Source: Betaproteobacteria bacterium
GTDB taxonomy: Bacteria; Pseudomonadota; Gammaproteobacteria; Burkholderiales; SG8-41
DNA length: 7,758 nt
Direction of reading: 5' to 3'
Assembly: GCA_023266245.1 (NCBI GenBank)
Contig: JAHFRO010000109.1
Span: 1-7,758 of the forward strand
A program made the translations under genes and the position numbers. Under the pieces are notes generated by a model, which saw nothing but the letters and a program-made list of their open reading frames with translations, was not told where the DNA came from and ran no database searches. This document shows, piece by piece, positions 1 to 5,798 of the stretch (within the stretch, counting starts at the first letter, position 1; the number at the start of each line of letters is the position of its first letter).

Positions 1-1
1 C

Positions 2-103
2 GATCAGGCCGCAAGCAAGACGCACAACAAGCTGGCGCAGCCGCAGAACCGCTGGCAGCGCTTCGTGCGTTACGTGTGGGACAAAAACCGCGGCCGTGGG
101 TGA
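2..103 (+). CDS. 3' end of an unidentified gene (partial)
   Basis: The frame starting at base 2 stays open to a TGA at 101-103 and encodes the last 33 residues of a protein that begins outside the window. The visible tail is rich in Gln, Asn, Arg and Lys and contains RWQRFVRYVWDKNRGRG just before the stop, a basic, aromatic C-terminus. Frame 1 is also open over this short stretch (to a TGA at 106-108) but gives a low-complexity Ala/Arg product, so frame 2 is preferred on composition only. I do not recognise the family; a basic cytoplasmic tail of a membrane protein is possible but is only a guess. Confidence 0.45.
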   Translation, partial: DQAASKTHNKLAQPQNRWQRFVRYVWDKNRGRG

Positions 104-110
104 TGTGACT

Positions 111-212
111 CAACAGAAGCGAGATTAAAACGGAGATAAACGCGAATGGAAGCCCCTGCTAAAGACTGCTTTGGGTTTGATTGATCTGTGTTCATCTGCG
201 TTCATCTGCCGT
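111..212. repeat. 10-nt-unit inverted repeat (copy 1)
   Basis: Between the left partial gene and the aminopeptidase. The right arm (185-210) is two and a half units of a 10-mer, TCTGTGTTCA then TCTGCGTTCA then TCTGCC. The left arm (131-150, CGGAGATAAACGCGAATGGA) is a degenerate reverse complement of the same unit (GATAAACGCG). The stretch starts with CAACAGAAGC (111-120), which also occurs at 3348-3357 just before the matching element after folA. I read it as a short, degraded copy of the element at 3348-3548. Confidence 0.6.
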
Positions 213-240
213 TCCATTACGCTTTTTCAAACTGCTTCTA

Positions 241-270
241 GCCGCAAACGCGCGATTCAGCGCGTGCGGC
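241..270. other. GC-rich hairpin over the aminopeptidase stop codon
   Basis: GCCGCA (minus-strand 5' side) pairs with TGCGGC, and CGCGC with GCGCG across a 2-nt bulge, giving about 11 paired positions around the minus-strand TGA at 257-259. No T-run follows on either strand, so it is not a canonical intrinsic terminator. It could protect the mRNA 3' end or simply reflect GC-rich coding sequence. Confidence 0.3.
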
Positions 271-1729
271 TAAGCACCGTTTTCAGAAATTCGACGCCCC
301 ACGCGACACCGAAACCGGTGACGTCGGTCGCGACGGCGCCGAGCCCCCCCTTGCAGCTCGAGCCCGAGAGATCCATGTGGATCCAGGGAACTTTTCCCAC
401 GAAGCGCTTGAGGAAACGCGTGGCGAAAATGTGGTCGGCCTGCCCTTCCATGGTGCACTGCTTGACGTCGGCGATCTGGCTCTCGAGCGCCTCGTCGTAG
501 TCCTCGTCGAGCGGAAGGGTGCATACCCGCTCGCCGCTCGCGCGACCCGCCGCAATCGCACGCCGCGCCAGCTCATCGCTCGTGGCAAAAACTCCGCTGT
601 AGCGGTCACCGAGCGCCACGTGCATGCTGCCGGTGAGGGTGGCGAAATCCACCATGAGATCGGGTTTGCCGCGCGCGGCAAGCGTCAGCGTGTCGGCGAG
701 CACCATGCGCCCTTCCGCATCGGTGTGGACGATCTCTATAGTGGTACCATTCAGCGCCGTGACGACCTCGTTCTGCTTGTAGGCGCGTGGGCTCAGGTTG
801 TTCTGGGCGATCGCCATCCAGCAGTCGAGATTCAGCGGCAGTTTCCATTCGCTCGCCGCAAGCAGGATGCCGAGCGCCACCGCCGAGCCGTTCATGTCCT
901 CGTGCATGCCGTGCATGGTGCGCGCACTCTTCAAATTGTGCCCGCCGGTGTCGAAGCATATGCCCTTGCCCACCAGCGCGACGTGCTTGCGCGTCTTGCT
1001 GCCGCGATAGGACAGGTGGACGATCGCGGCGTCCTCATCGGCGCTGCCCTGCGCCACGGCGACGAAGGCGCCCGCGCCCATCTTGCGCAGACGTTTCACG
1101 TCGTACTCCTCGTGCCGCCAGCCCCGCTGTTGGGCCAGTTGCCTCACGCGCGCGCGGTAATTCGCCGGCGTCAACTCATTGGGCGGGAGCACGGTCAGCT
1201 CGCGGCACAGGAGATTGCCTTCGGCAACCGCTTGCTGTAGCGCTAAACCATCCGCGGCACGGTAACCGTAGAGCCGCAGCGCGCGCAACACCGCCCCGTC
1301 AGGTTTCCTTTTACGCTCCGGCAGGCGTGCGCCGTTCACCCAGGCCGCGTACACCGCAAGTTCCGCGGCACGCCGTCGCTCGGTCGCAGCGCCGAACACG
1401 GCAATGACGATCTCTTCGGGTTTTTCCGCCAACACCAGCGACAGCGCCTTGCGCAACACCGTATGCTGTTCGAACACGGATTTCGCCGGATCGAGCATGA
1501 CCCACGCCGCCAGCGCGCCTTGCGGAAGATCGGTAGCAATCGGGGACTTCGCGAGCTCATCCAACTTCTTCTTGCGGCGCGCGAGCGCGGCAGCGAGCAC
1601 CTCCATGAACGGTACGCCCCTCACCGCTTCCAGCTTGGCGGCTTTCGGCAGCACCAGCACCGCATGTTTCCCGCGCGGAAGGTCCGCCGCGGTGAGCGGG
1701 ACCCCATTTTGTTCAATCTTTGCCAGCAT
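257..1729 (-). CDS. M17 (leucyl aminopeptidase) family metallopeptidase
   Basis: A 490-residue cytosolic aminopeptidase expected to remove N-terminal residues from peptides using two divalent metal ions. The C-terminal catalytic domain (about residues 165-485) carries both M17 signatures: VGKGICFDTGG at 253-263 and HTDAEGR at 335-341. The metal ligands K255, D260, D278, D337 and E339 and the catalytic pair K267 and R341 correspond to the E. coli PepA set, so the enzyme should be active. The N-terminal domain (1-160) is divergent and does not look like standard PepA, and the loop after the first signature reads HNLKS where PepA has ISLKP. It is therefore better called an M17 family member than pepA itself; a second, canonical copy elsewhere in the genome is likely. 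The ATG at 1729 is preceded by TTAGAGCCTCTT, with no clear Shine-Dalgarno. It is divergent from thyA. Confidence 0.93.
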   Translation of the reverse strand: MLAKIEQNGVPLTAADLPRGKHAVLVLPKAAKLEAVRGVPFMEVLAAALARRKKKLDELAKSPIATDLPQGALAAWVMLDPAKSVFEQHTVLRKALSLVLAEKPEEIVIAVFGAATERRRAAELAVYAAWVNGARLPERKRKPDGAVLRALRLYGYRAADGLALQQAVAEGNLLCRELTVLPPNELTPANYRARVRQLAQQRGWRHEEYDVKRLRKMGAGAFVAVAQGSADEDAAIVHLSYRGSKTRKHVALVGKGICFDTGGHNLKSARTMHGMHEDMNGSAVALGILLAASEWKLPLNLDCWMAIAQNNLSPRAYKQNEVVTALNGTTIEIVHTDAEGRMVLADTLTLAARGKPDLMVDFATLTGSMHVALGDRYSGVFATSDELARRAIAAGRASGERVCTLPLDEDYDEALESQIADVKQCTMEGQADHIFATRFLKRFVGKVPWIHMDLSGSSCKGGLGAVATDVTGFGVAWGVEFLKTVLSRTR

Positions 1730-1773
1730 AAGAGGCTCTAAGCACGTGCCGTCCGAAATGCGCAGAGTTGCGA

Positions 1774-1779
1774 ATTATA
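1774..1779 (-). promoter_or_regulatory. -10 box for the aminopeptidase gene
   Basis: The minus strand reads TATAAT exactly here, followed by TCGC, and would start transcription about 38 nt before the aminopeptidase ATG. No good -35 hexamer lies 16-18 nt upstream. The same TATAATTCGC string forms the -10 region of the decarboxylase promoter at 5734-5739. Confidence 0.45.
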
Positions 1780-1790
1780 ACCAACCCGGA

Positions 1791-1820
1791 TTGGGCTGCG
1801 CCGCGCGAAATCGATTAAAA
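1791..1820 (+). promoter_or_regulatory. possible thyA promoter
   Basis: TTGGGC (1791-1796) and TTAAAA (1815-1820) are separated by 18 nt in the divergent spacer, about 75 nt before thyA. Both hexamers are imperfect, so this is tentative. Confidence 0.25.
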
Positions 1821-1847
1821 TTGCCGCCATGCCGACGGCTCCTTCGC

Positions 1848-1881
1848 TTCCCGCGTCCCGAGTCCCGAGTCCCGAGTCCCA
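1848..1881 (+). repeat. heptamer tandem repeat GTCCCGA upstream of thyA
   Basis: Three exact copies of GTCCCGA (1855-1861, 1862-1868, 1869-1875) are flanked by a degenerate copy on each side (TTCCCGC at 1848, GTCCCA at 1876). The array ends 12 nt before the thyA start codon, so it lies in the 5' leader of thyA if the promoter above is right. Its 7-nt period matches the arrays at 2704-2738, 2804-2831 and 6409-6436. Confidence 0.8.
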
Positions 1882-1893
1882 CCCTTCGGAAAT

Positions 1894-2688
1894 ATGCGCC
1901 AATACCTCGACCTGATGAAACACGTGCTCGATCACGGCACGCGCAAGAGCGACCGCACCGGCACCGGCACTCTCAGCATCTTCGGGACCCAGTTGCGCTT
2001 TGACCTGAACGCGGGATTCCCCCTGCTGACCACCAAGAAGGTGCACCTCAAGTCGATCATCCACGAGCTGCTGTGGTTCCTGAAAGGCGACTCCAACACC
2101 CGGTATTTGAAGGACCATGGGGTCACGATCTGGGACGAATGGGCAGACGCGAACGGCAACCTGGGCCCGGTGTACGGCTACCAGTGGCGCTCGTGGCCGG
2201 CCGCCGACGGGCGGCACATCGACCAGATCAGCCAGATGATCGAGCAGATCCGGAAAAACCCCGATTCGCGGCGGCTGATCGTTTCGGCGTGGAACGTGGG
2301 CGACCTCGACAAGATGGCGCTGCTGCCGTGCCACGCGTTCTTCCAGTTCTACGTCGCGGGCGGCCGGCTCTCCTGCCAGCTCTACCAGAGGAGCGCCGAT
2401 CTCTTTCTCGGCGTGCCGTTCAACATCGCATCCTACTCGCTGCTCACGATGATGGTCGCACAGGCGTGCGGGCTCAAGCTCGGCGACTTCGTGCACACCT
2501 TCGGCGATACTCACCTCTATCTCAACCATCTCGACCAGGCGCGCGAGCAGCTCTCGCGCCAGCCGCGCAAGCTGCCGACGATGAGGCTCGATCCCGCTGT
2601 GAAGAACCTGTTCGACTTCCAGTACGAGGACTTCACGCTCGAGAACTATGATCCGCATCCCGCGATCCGGGCGCCCATCGCGGTGTAG
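1894..2688 (+). CDS. thyA: thymidylate synthase ThyA
   Basis: Makes dTMP from dUMP using methylenetetrahydrofolate, releasing dihydrofolate, as a cytosolic homodimer. At 264 residues it has the same length as E. coli ThyA and appears to align without gaps. The nucleophilic cysteine is C146 in [12 protein letters not shown]. The phosphate and substrate-binding segments follow: [20 protein letters not shown] (R166, S167, D169, N177) and [12 protein letters not shown]. The folate-contact region [12 protein letters not shown] is near the N-terminus and the C-terminus is IRAPIAV. The ATG at 1894 gives the family-standard start [11 protein letters not shown] at 1888-1890 is the only Shine-Dalgarno-like sequence and is very close to the start. 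folA follows, the common thyA-folA pairing, but here with 157 nt of mostly repeat sequence between the two. Confidence 0.98.
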   Translation: MRQYLDLMKHVLDHGTRKSDRTGTGTLSIFGTQLRFDLNAGFPLLTTKKVHLKSIIHELLWFLKGDSNTRYLKDHGVTIWDEWADANGNLGPVYGYQWRSWPAADGRHIDQISQMIEQIRKNPDSRRLIVSAWNVGDLDKMALLPCHAFFQFYVAGGRLSCQLYQRSADLFLGVPFNIASYSLLTMMVAQACGLKLGDFVHTFGDTHLYLNHLDQAREQLSRQPRKLPTMRLDPAVKNLFDFQYEDFTLENYDPHPAIRAPIAV

Positions 2689-2703
2689 CCGCGACCGGCG
2701 CCA

Positions 2704-2738
2704 GTTCCGGGTTCAAGGTTCAGGGTTCAAGGTTCAGG
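2704..2738 (+). repeat. heptamer array GTTCNNG between thyA and folA (left arm)
   Basis: Five consecutive heptamers: GTTCCGG, GTTCAAG, GTTCAGG, GTTCAAG, GTTCAGG. A decayed sixth (GTCTGGT) follows. The units fit the pattern GTTCNNG, and two variants alternate. It starts 16 nt after the thyA stop codon and faces the array at 2804-2831 in opposite orientation. Confidence 0.85.
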
Positions 2739-2803
2739 GTCTGGTTTTGGGCGGGTCATGCGTGATATCGAGGAACAACTTGGAAAGTTCTGACAGTACA
2801 ACT

Positions 2804-2831
2804 CGGAACCCGGAACACGGAACACGGAACC
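2804..2831 (-). repeat. heptamer array (right arm), abutting folA
   Basis: Four consecutive heptamers on the plus strand: CGGAACC, CGGAACA, CGGAACA, CGGAACC. Read on the minus strand they are GTTCCG-type units, the inverted counterpart of the array at 2704-2738. The two arms enclose about 65 nt. The array ends 14 nt before the proposed folA GTG, so the folA translation start region is largely made of repeat. Confidence 0.85.
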
Positions 2832-2845
2832 GCGACACGCCCCGC

Positions 2846-3331
2846 GTGTCGCTCATCGTGGCGATGGCGAAAAACCGCGTGATCGGCGCGAACGGCGCGA
2901 TACCCTGGCACCTCCCCGAAGAGCTCAAGCGGTTCAAGAGCCTCACCCTGGGGCACCACGTCATCATGGGCCGCAAGACCTATGAGTCGATCGGGCGGCC
3001 GCTGCCGGGCCGCGCCTCGGTCATCGTCACGCGCCAGCGCGGTTACCGCGCGCCGGGAGCGCTGGTCATGCATTCGCTCGATGAGGCATTTGCCGCGTGT
3101 GGCGGCGACAGCGAAATCTTCGTTATCGGCGGGGCCGAGCTCTACGCCCAGGTGCTGCCGCGTGCCGACCGCCTTTATCTCACGACAGTGGATGCCGAGA
3201 TCACAGGCGACACTTACATGCCGGAATTCGAGTCGAGCGACTGGCGCGAAGTCTCCGCCGAGTCGTTTGGCGCTGACGAGCGGCATCGCTATCCCTTCCG
3301 CTGCGCGGTCTATGAGCGGATCCGAAAGTGA
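2846..3331 (+). CDS. folA: dihydrofolate reductase FolA
   Basis: Reduces dihydrofolate to tetrahydrofolate with NADPH, recycling the product of ThyA; this is the trimethoprim target. I place the start at GTG 2846, giving 161 residues beginning MSLIVAMAKNRVIGANGAIPW, close to E. coli FolA (159). The reading frame continues upstream to 2648, but that part overlaps thyA and then encodes the heptamer repeats, so it is not real N-terminus. Motifs: substrate loop GAIPWHLPEELKRF (11-30 region), GRKTYESIGRPLPGR (42-56) and the NADPH-binding FVIGGAELY (92-100). The carboxylate equivalent to E. coli D27 is E26, a Glu as in vertebrate enzymes. No convincing Shine-Dalgarno sits at normal spacing; the closest GGA belongs to the repeat. 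It may be translated from a thyA-folA transcript. Confidence 0.95.
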   Translation: MSLIVAMAKNRVIGANGAIPWHLPEELKRFKSLTLGHHVIMGRKTYESIGRPLPGRASVIVTRQRGYRAPGALVMHSLDEAFAACGGDSEIFVIGGAELYAQVLPRADRLYLTTVDAEITGDTYMPEFESSDWREVSAESFGADERHRYPFRCAVYERIRK

Positions 3332-3347
3332 AACTTTCCAAGAAGAC

Positions 3348-3548
3348 CAACAGAAGCCGCCGATGAACGCAGATGGACGCAGATAAGAGACAGATCACCT
3401 CCAACCGCCAAGACGCCAAGACGCCAAGAAAAAAGCGGATTGGACTTGTCTTGATGTTGCATTCTTCCAGTTCTTGGTTTTCCTCTGCGTCCTCCGCGTC
3501 CTCGGCGGTGAGAGGTTTCGGCGTTTATCAGCGTTTATCTGCGGCCGG
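3348..3548. repeat. nested composite inverted-repeat element (copy 2)
   Basis: Fills the space between folA and the Sel1 gene. The outer arms use a 10-nt unit: GATGAACGCA, GATGGACGCA, GATAA at 3362-3386 on the left, and GCGTTTATCA, GCGTTTATCT, GCGG at 3521-3544 on the right, roughly reverse complements. The inner arms use a different unit: CGCCAAGA three times at 3405-3428, and CTCTGCGTC-CTCCGCGTC-CTCGGCGG at 3483-3508, whose reverse complement is CCGAGGACG-like. About 50 nt of unique AT-richer sequence sits in the middle. Copy 1 at 111-212 has the outer arms only. From memory, strings of this kind recur in many environmental bacterial genomes; I cannot name an established family. Confidence 0.75.
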
Positions 3549-3570
3549 ATCTCGTCTCTTGGTTTTTGAG

Positions 3571-4239
3571 GTGGGTTCTGCACTGCGGCTCGCCTGCGCG
3601 CTGCTCGCCGCGGGCTGCCTCGGTCTCGCAGCGGCGCAGGACAAAATCAACGTCGAGGACTTGAAGGTCCGCGCGGAGGCGGGCGAAAAGACCGCGACCC
3701 GTCAGCTGGCCGAGGCGTATTACCTCGGCAAGGGCGGGGTCGGGCAGAATTTCAGCGAGGCGGCGCGCTGGTATCTCAAGCTCGCCCAGCAGGGCGACGC
3801 GCGCGCGCAGACCAGCATCGGCCTGATGTACGCTCGCGGCGACGGCGTCGAGAAGAACTTTGAGACCGCGCGCAAGTGGTGGAGCTTCGCCGCCGCGCAG
3901 AACGACCCGGGCGCGCAGTACAACCTCGGGCTGATCTACTCGCGCGGCGAAGGCGTCGCGCAGGACTACGCGCAGGCGGTGCAGTGGTACACCAAGGCGG
4001 CGCAGCGCGGACACGTGCAGGCCCAGCACAACCTCGGCATGCTCTACCATGAAGGCAAGGGCCTGGAACGTGATCCGGTACGCGCCTACTTCTGGATCAA
4101 GGTCGCCGCGCTGCTAGGCGATGACCTCGCCCAGGAATCGCTGAAAAAGGTCTCCTCCGGCATGAGCTCGGCGCAGATCGCTGAAGCCGAAGCCCAGGCC
4201 AACGACTGGATGAAGAAGGCCAAGAAATCCTTCAAGTAA
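3571..4239 (+). CDS. exported Sel1-like (TPR-related) repeat protein
   Basis: Four Sel1-like repeats of about 36 residues form a helical solenoid used for protein-protein contacts: units begin near TRQLAEAYYLGKG, AQTSIGLMYARGDG, AQYNLGLIYSRGEG and AQHNLGMLYHEGKG, and a Lys-rich C-terminal helix follows. The frame is open from 3373, but its first 66 codons are the repeat element, so I choose GTG 3571 (TTG 3559 is an alternative), giving 222 residues. This start yields a signal peptide, MGSALRLACALLAAGCLGLAAAQ, cleavable after AAA; the hydrophobic core also contains LLAAGC, an imperfect lipobox, so a lipoprotein cannot be excluded. The mature part starts DKINVEDLKV and should be periplasmic. 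The Shine-Dalgarno is weak (TTTGAG directly before GTG). The partner protein is unknown. Confidence 0.85.
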   Translation: MGSALRLACALLAAGCLGLAAAQDKINVEDLKVRAEAGEKTATRQLAEAYYLGKGGVGQNFSEAARWYLKLAQQGDARAQTSIGLMYARGDGVEKNFETARKWWSFAAAQNDPGAQYNLGLIYSRGEGVAQDYAQAVQWYTKAAQRGHVQAQHNLGMLYHEGKGLERDPVRAYFWIKVAALLGDDLAQESLKKVSSGMSSAQIAEAEAQANDWMKKAKKSFK

Positions 4240-4355
4240 GTCGCCCGGCCACATTCATCAGGGCTTCAACGGCGCCGTCTGGCGGCCGCGACGCTATCCA
4301 GCCCAGGCCGGAGCCCTACGGCGGCAACGGCTCGCGGCGCCCGCCAGGCAACAAA

Positions 4356-4379
4356 AAAGGCGGGCCGGAACCCGCCTTT
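4356..4379 (-). terminator. intrinsic terminator between convergent genes
   Basis: A 9-bp stem, AAAGGCGGG with CCCGCCTTT, around a 6-nt loop. On the minus strand the stem runs straight into TTTTTTG, so it is a textbook terminator for the decarboxylase, 22 nt past its stop codon. On the plus strand only three T follow, so it may also stop the Sel1 transcript, less efficiently. Confidence 0.9.
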
Positions 4380-4401
4380 CCCAAGTGATGCCTGGACCGG
4401 C

Positions 4402-5595
4402 CTAAATGACGCGCACGTCCGGCAGCGGGAAGCCGTTGAAGTTGCTGGCGTAGGCCGTGGTGTAGGCGCCGGCGTTGGCAATATAGATGAAGTCGCCATC
4501 CTGCATGTCCTCGGGGAACAGCTCGTCGCGCATGCACACGTCCACCGAGTCGCAGGTGGGGCCGGCGATGTTCCAGGGGATGAGCTTGCCTTGGCGGTCG
4601 GTGAGCACGTCGTAGCGCAGCCCTTCGGTGGTCTCGAGGATGCCGCCGAACACGCCCGCGTCCCAGTACATCCAGCGCTTGCCGGAGCGGGTGGCGGTGC
4701 CTACCACGCGGCAGATGAAGAAACCGGCGTCGGACACGAAATAGCGCCCGGGCTCGGCCATCACCCGCACGCTCTGCGGCACATCGCGCAGGGCGTGGTT
4801 CACGACCTCGGCGATCTTCTCGATCGAGGGGATGGGTTTGACATGGCGCACCGGGTAGCCGCCGCCGATGTTGAGCAGCCGCGGCTTCAGGCCCGCCAGC
4901 CGCATCTTCCTGAACACGCGCTTCGCGCCCTGGATGCCCACCCGCCAGTTCTCCGGGTTGCGGCACTGCGAGCCGACGTGGAAGGTGACCCCCGCCAGGT
5001 CGGCCTTGAGAGCCGCCGCCTCGGCGATGATGGGGTCCACTTCGTCGGCAGCCTTGACCCCGAACTTTCCCGAAAGCGGCCAGTCGCTGCCGACGTTGGG
5101 GGCCTCTATCCGCACATAGAGCTTGGCGTCGGGCTTGATGCTGACGATCTTGCGCAGCTCCTCGACGCTGTCCAGCACGTACCATTCCACGCCCCTCGCC
5201 GCGGCGTATTCGAGGTAGGCGCGCGACTTCATCGGGTTGCTGTAGTAGATCTCCGCGGCCGGCACCCCGAGTTCGAGCAGGAGGTCGAGCTCGGTGATCG
5301 AGGCGATCTCGAAGCCCGCGCCCTCCTCGATCAGCGTCTTCAGCACGCGCGGATCGGGGTTGGCCTTGACCGCGTAGTGCGGGTGCACGCGCGGCATCGC
5401 GGCCTTGAAGCGGCGGACCTTGTTGCGGATGAGGCTGGTGTCGACGAGCAGGAACGGCTTGCTGTATCCCTGCTTGAGCGCTTCCCGGACGTGGCTGAAG
5501 TCCAGGCGGACTTCGGGATGCGTGTCGAAGAGTTGGGACTGTTCGGTTTCGGGCGTGGTTTGCGGTTTCTTGAAGGCGACAGGGCGCACGGCCAT
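4402..5595 (-). CDS. fold III PLP-dependent decarboxylase, ornithine decarboxylase type
   Basis: Predicted to decarboxylate ornithine to putrescine, in the alanine-racemase-fold group (not the E. coli SpeC fold). It has 397 residues from ATG 5595, placed 7 nt after AAGGAG; a TTG three bases earlier is less likely. Visible residues: PLP lysine K77 in HYAVKANPDP, H206 in FHVGSQ, phosphate-binding GGGYP (G244-G246), E281 and R284 in AEPGRYFVSDAG, C348 and D349 in GPTCDSVD, and Y378 in ANAGAYTTAYASNFNGF. The GPTCD motif favours ornithine (or lysine/ornithine) over diaminopimelate, whose enzymes usually have CES there. The first 30 residues are an extra, variable N-terminal tail. The gene is preceded by a 21-codon ORF on the same leader and followed by a strong terminator, so it appears to be its own transcription unit. 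Confidence 0.92.
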   Translation of the reverse strand: MAVRPVAFKKPQTTPETEQSQLFDTHPEVRLDFSHVREALKQGYSKPFLLVDTSLIRNKVRRFKAAMPRVHPHYAVKANPDPRVLKTLIEEGAGFEIASITELDLLLELGVPAAEIYYSNPMKSRAYLEYAAARGVEWYVLDSVEELRKIVSIKPDAKLYVRIEAPNVGSDWPLSGKFGVKAADEVDPIIAEAAALKADLAGVTFHVGSQCRNPENWRVGIQGAKRVFRKMRLAGLKPRLLNIGGGYPVRHVKPIPSIEKIAEVVNHALRDVPQSVRVMAEPGRYFVSDAGFFICRVVGTATRSGKRWMYWDAGVFGGILETTEGLRYDVLTDRQGKLIPWNIAGPTCDSVDVCMRDELFPEDMQDGDFIYIANAGAYTTAYASNFNGFPLPDVRVI

Positions 5596-5613
5596 CAAAG
5601 TTCTCCTTGAGAC

Positions 5614-5679
5614 CTAGGTTTCAGGTATGTGCAGCGCGACCACATCTGCCATCCGGCAGCACTTCCTTGCCATAGTCAT
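5614..5679 (-). CDS. 21-residue leader ORF upstream of the decarboxylase
   Basis: A 22-codon frame (ATG 5679, TAG 5614) with a Shine-Dalgarno, AAGGAGG, 5 nt before the ATG, better than that of any other gene here. The peptide begins MTMARKCCRM, has adjacent cysteines at 7-8, and ends HIPET. It lies inside the predicted leader: about 48 nt after the inferred transcript start, with its stop 18 nt before the decarboxylase ATG. It has no run of regulatory codons and no membrane segment. A CTGCC-ggat-GGCAG hairpin (5646-5659) forms within its mRNA. I do not recognise the peptide. By position it could be a regulatory leader peptide or act by translational coupling; that it is translated is inferred only from the ribosome binding site. 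Confidence 0.55.
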   Translation of the reverse strand: MTMARKCCRMADVVALHIPET

Positions 5680-5691
5680 GATGACCTCCTT
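5680..5691 (-). promoter_or_regulatory. strong ribosome binding site of the leader ORF
   Basis: The minus strand reads AAGGAGGTCATC directly before the ATG: a seven-base match to the 16S anti-Shine-Dalgarno at good spacing. It is the main evidence that the short ORF is translated. Confidence 0.75.
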
Positions 5692-5733
5692 GCCAGCCGA
5701 AAAGTCAGTCACAAAATTGCAAAACTTGCGCGA

Positions 5734-5761
5734 ATTATAGGATCAATTCAGCAGGAATCAA
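5734..5761 (-). promoter_or_regulatory. sigma70-type promoter of the leader ORF and decarboxylase
   Basis: The minus strand has TTGATT (5756-5761), a 16-nt spacer and a perfect TATAAT (5734-5739). Transcription would start near 5727, leaving a leader of about 130 nt before the decarboxylase. Upstream (5762-5793) the DNA is strikingly A/T-rich against a GC-rich background, as expected for an UP element. Confidence 0.75.
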
Positions 5762-5780
5762 GAGATTTTTGCGGTTTTTT

Positions 5781-5793
5781 GAAAATAATTTTC
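5781..5793. promoter_or_regulatory. 6-1-6 palindrome upstream of the decarboxylase promoter
   Basis: GAAAAT-A-ATTTTC is a perfect inverted repeat of two 6-nt arms about one central base, starting 20 bp upstream of the -35 box. The format resembles a Fur-type 6-1-6 site (GATAAT-N-ATTATC), each arm differing by one base, but it could equally be part of an A/T-rich UP element. Confidence 0.3.
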
Positions 5794-5798
5794 CGTGT

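Noticed and set aside
377..1240. Long plus-strand ORF opposite the aminopeptidase
   Set aside because: It is the antisense shadow of a gene with an intact M17 active site; its translation shows no family motif and it has no ribosome binding site of note.
1731..1741. TTAGAGCCTCT next to the aminopeptidase start resembles the MITE end (shared TAGAGCCTCT)
   Set aside because: Only 10 bases are shared, the string is semi-palindromic, and no second end is nearby; chance is sufficient.
1829..1914. Short plus-strand ORF (ATG 1829) overlapping the thyA start
   Set aside because: It has no Shine-Dalgarno, is mostly the translated heptamer repeat, and runs out of frame into thyA.
1738..2658. 306-codon minus-strand ORF opposite thyA
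   Set aside because: It is an antisense shadow of a perfectly conserved thyA, whose composition explains the absence of stops.
2648..2845. 66-codon upstream extension of the folA frame
   Set aside because: It overlaps the end of thyA and then translates tandem repeats; DHFR family length and the conserved N-terminus begin at GTG 2846.
2779..3342. 11-bp inverted repeat (CTTGGAAAGTT at 2779-2789 and its complement at 3332-3342) bracketing folA
   Set aside because: Several 11-bp matches are expected by chance between distant positions of a 7.7-kb window, and no transposon feature accompanies it.
3348..3548. CRISPR array
   Set aside because: Repeat units are only 8-10 nt, tandem without unique spacers and arranged as opposed arms.
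4591..5610. 339-codon plus-strand ORF opposite the decarboxylase
   Set aside because: It mirrors the GC-rich codon pattern of the real minus-strand gene; composition is low-complexity (Arg, His, Val, Leu) and there are no motifs.
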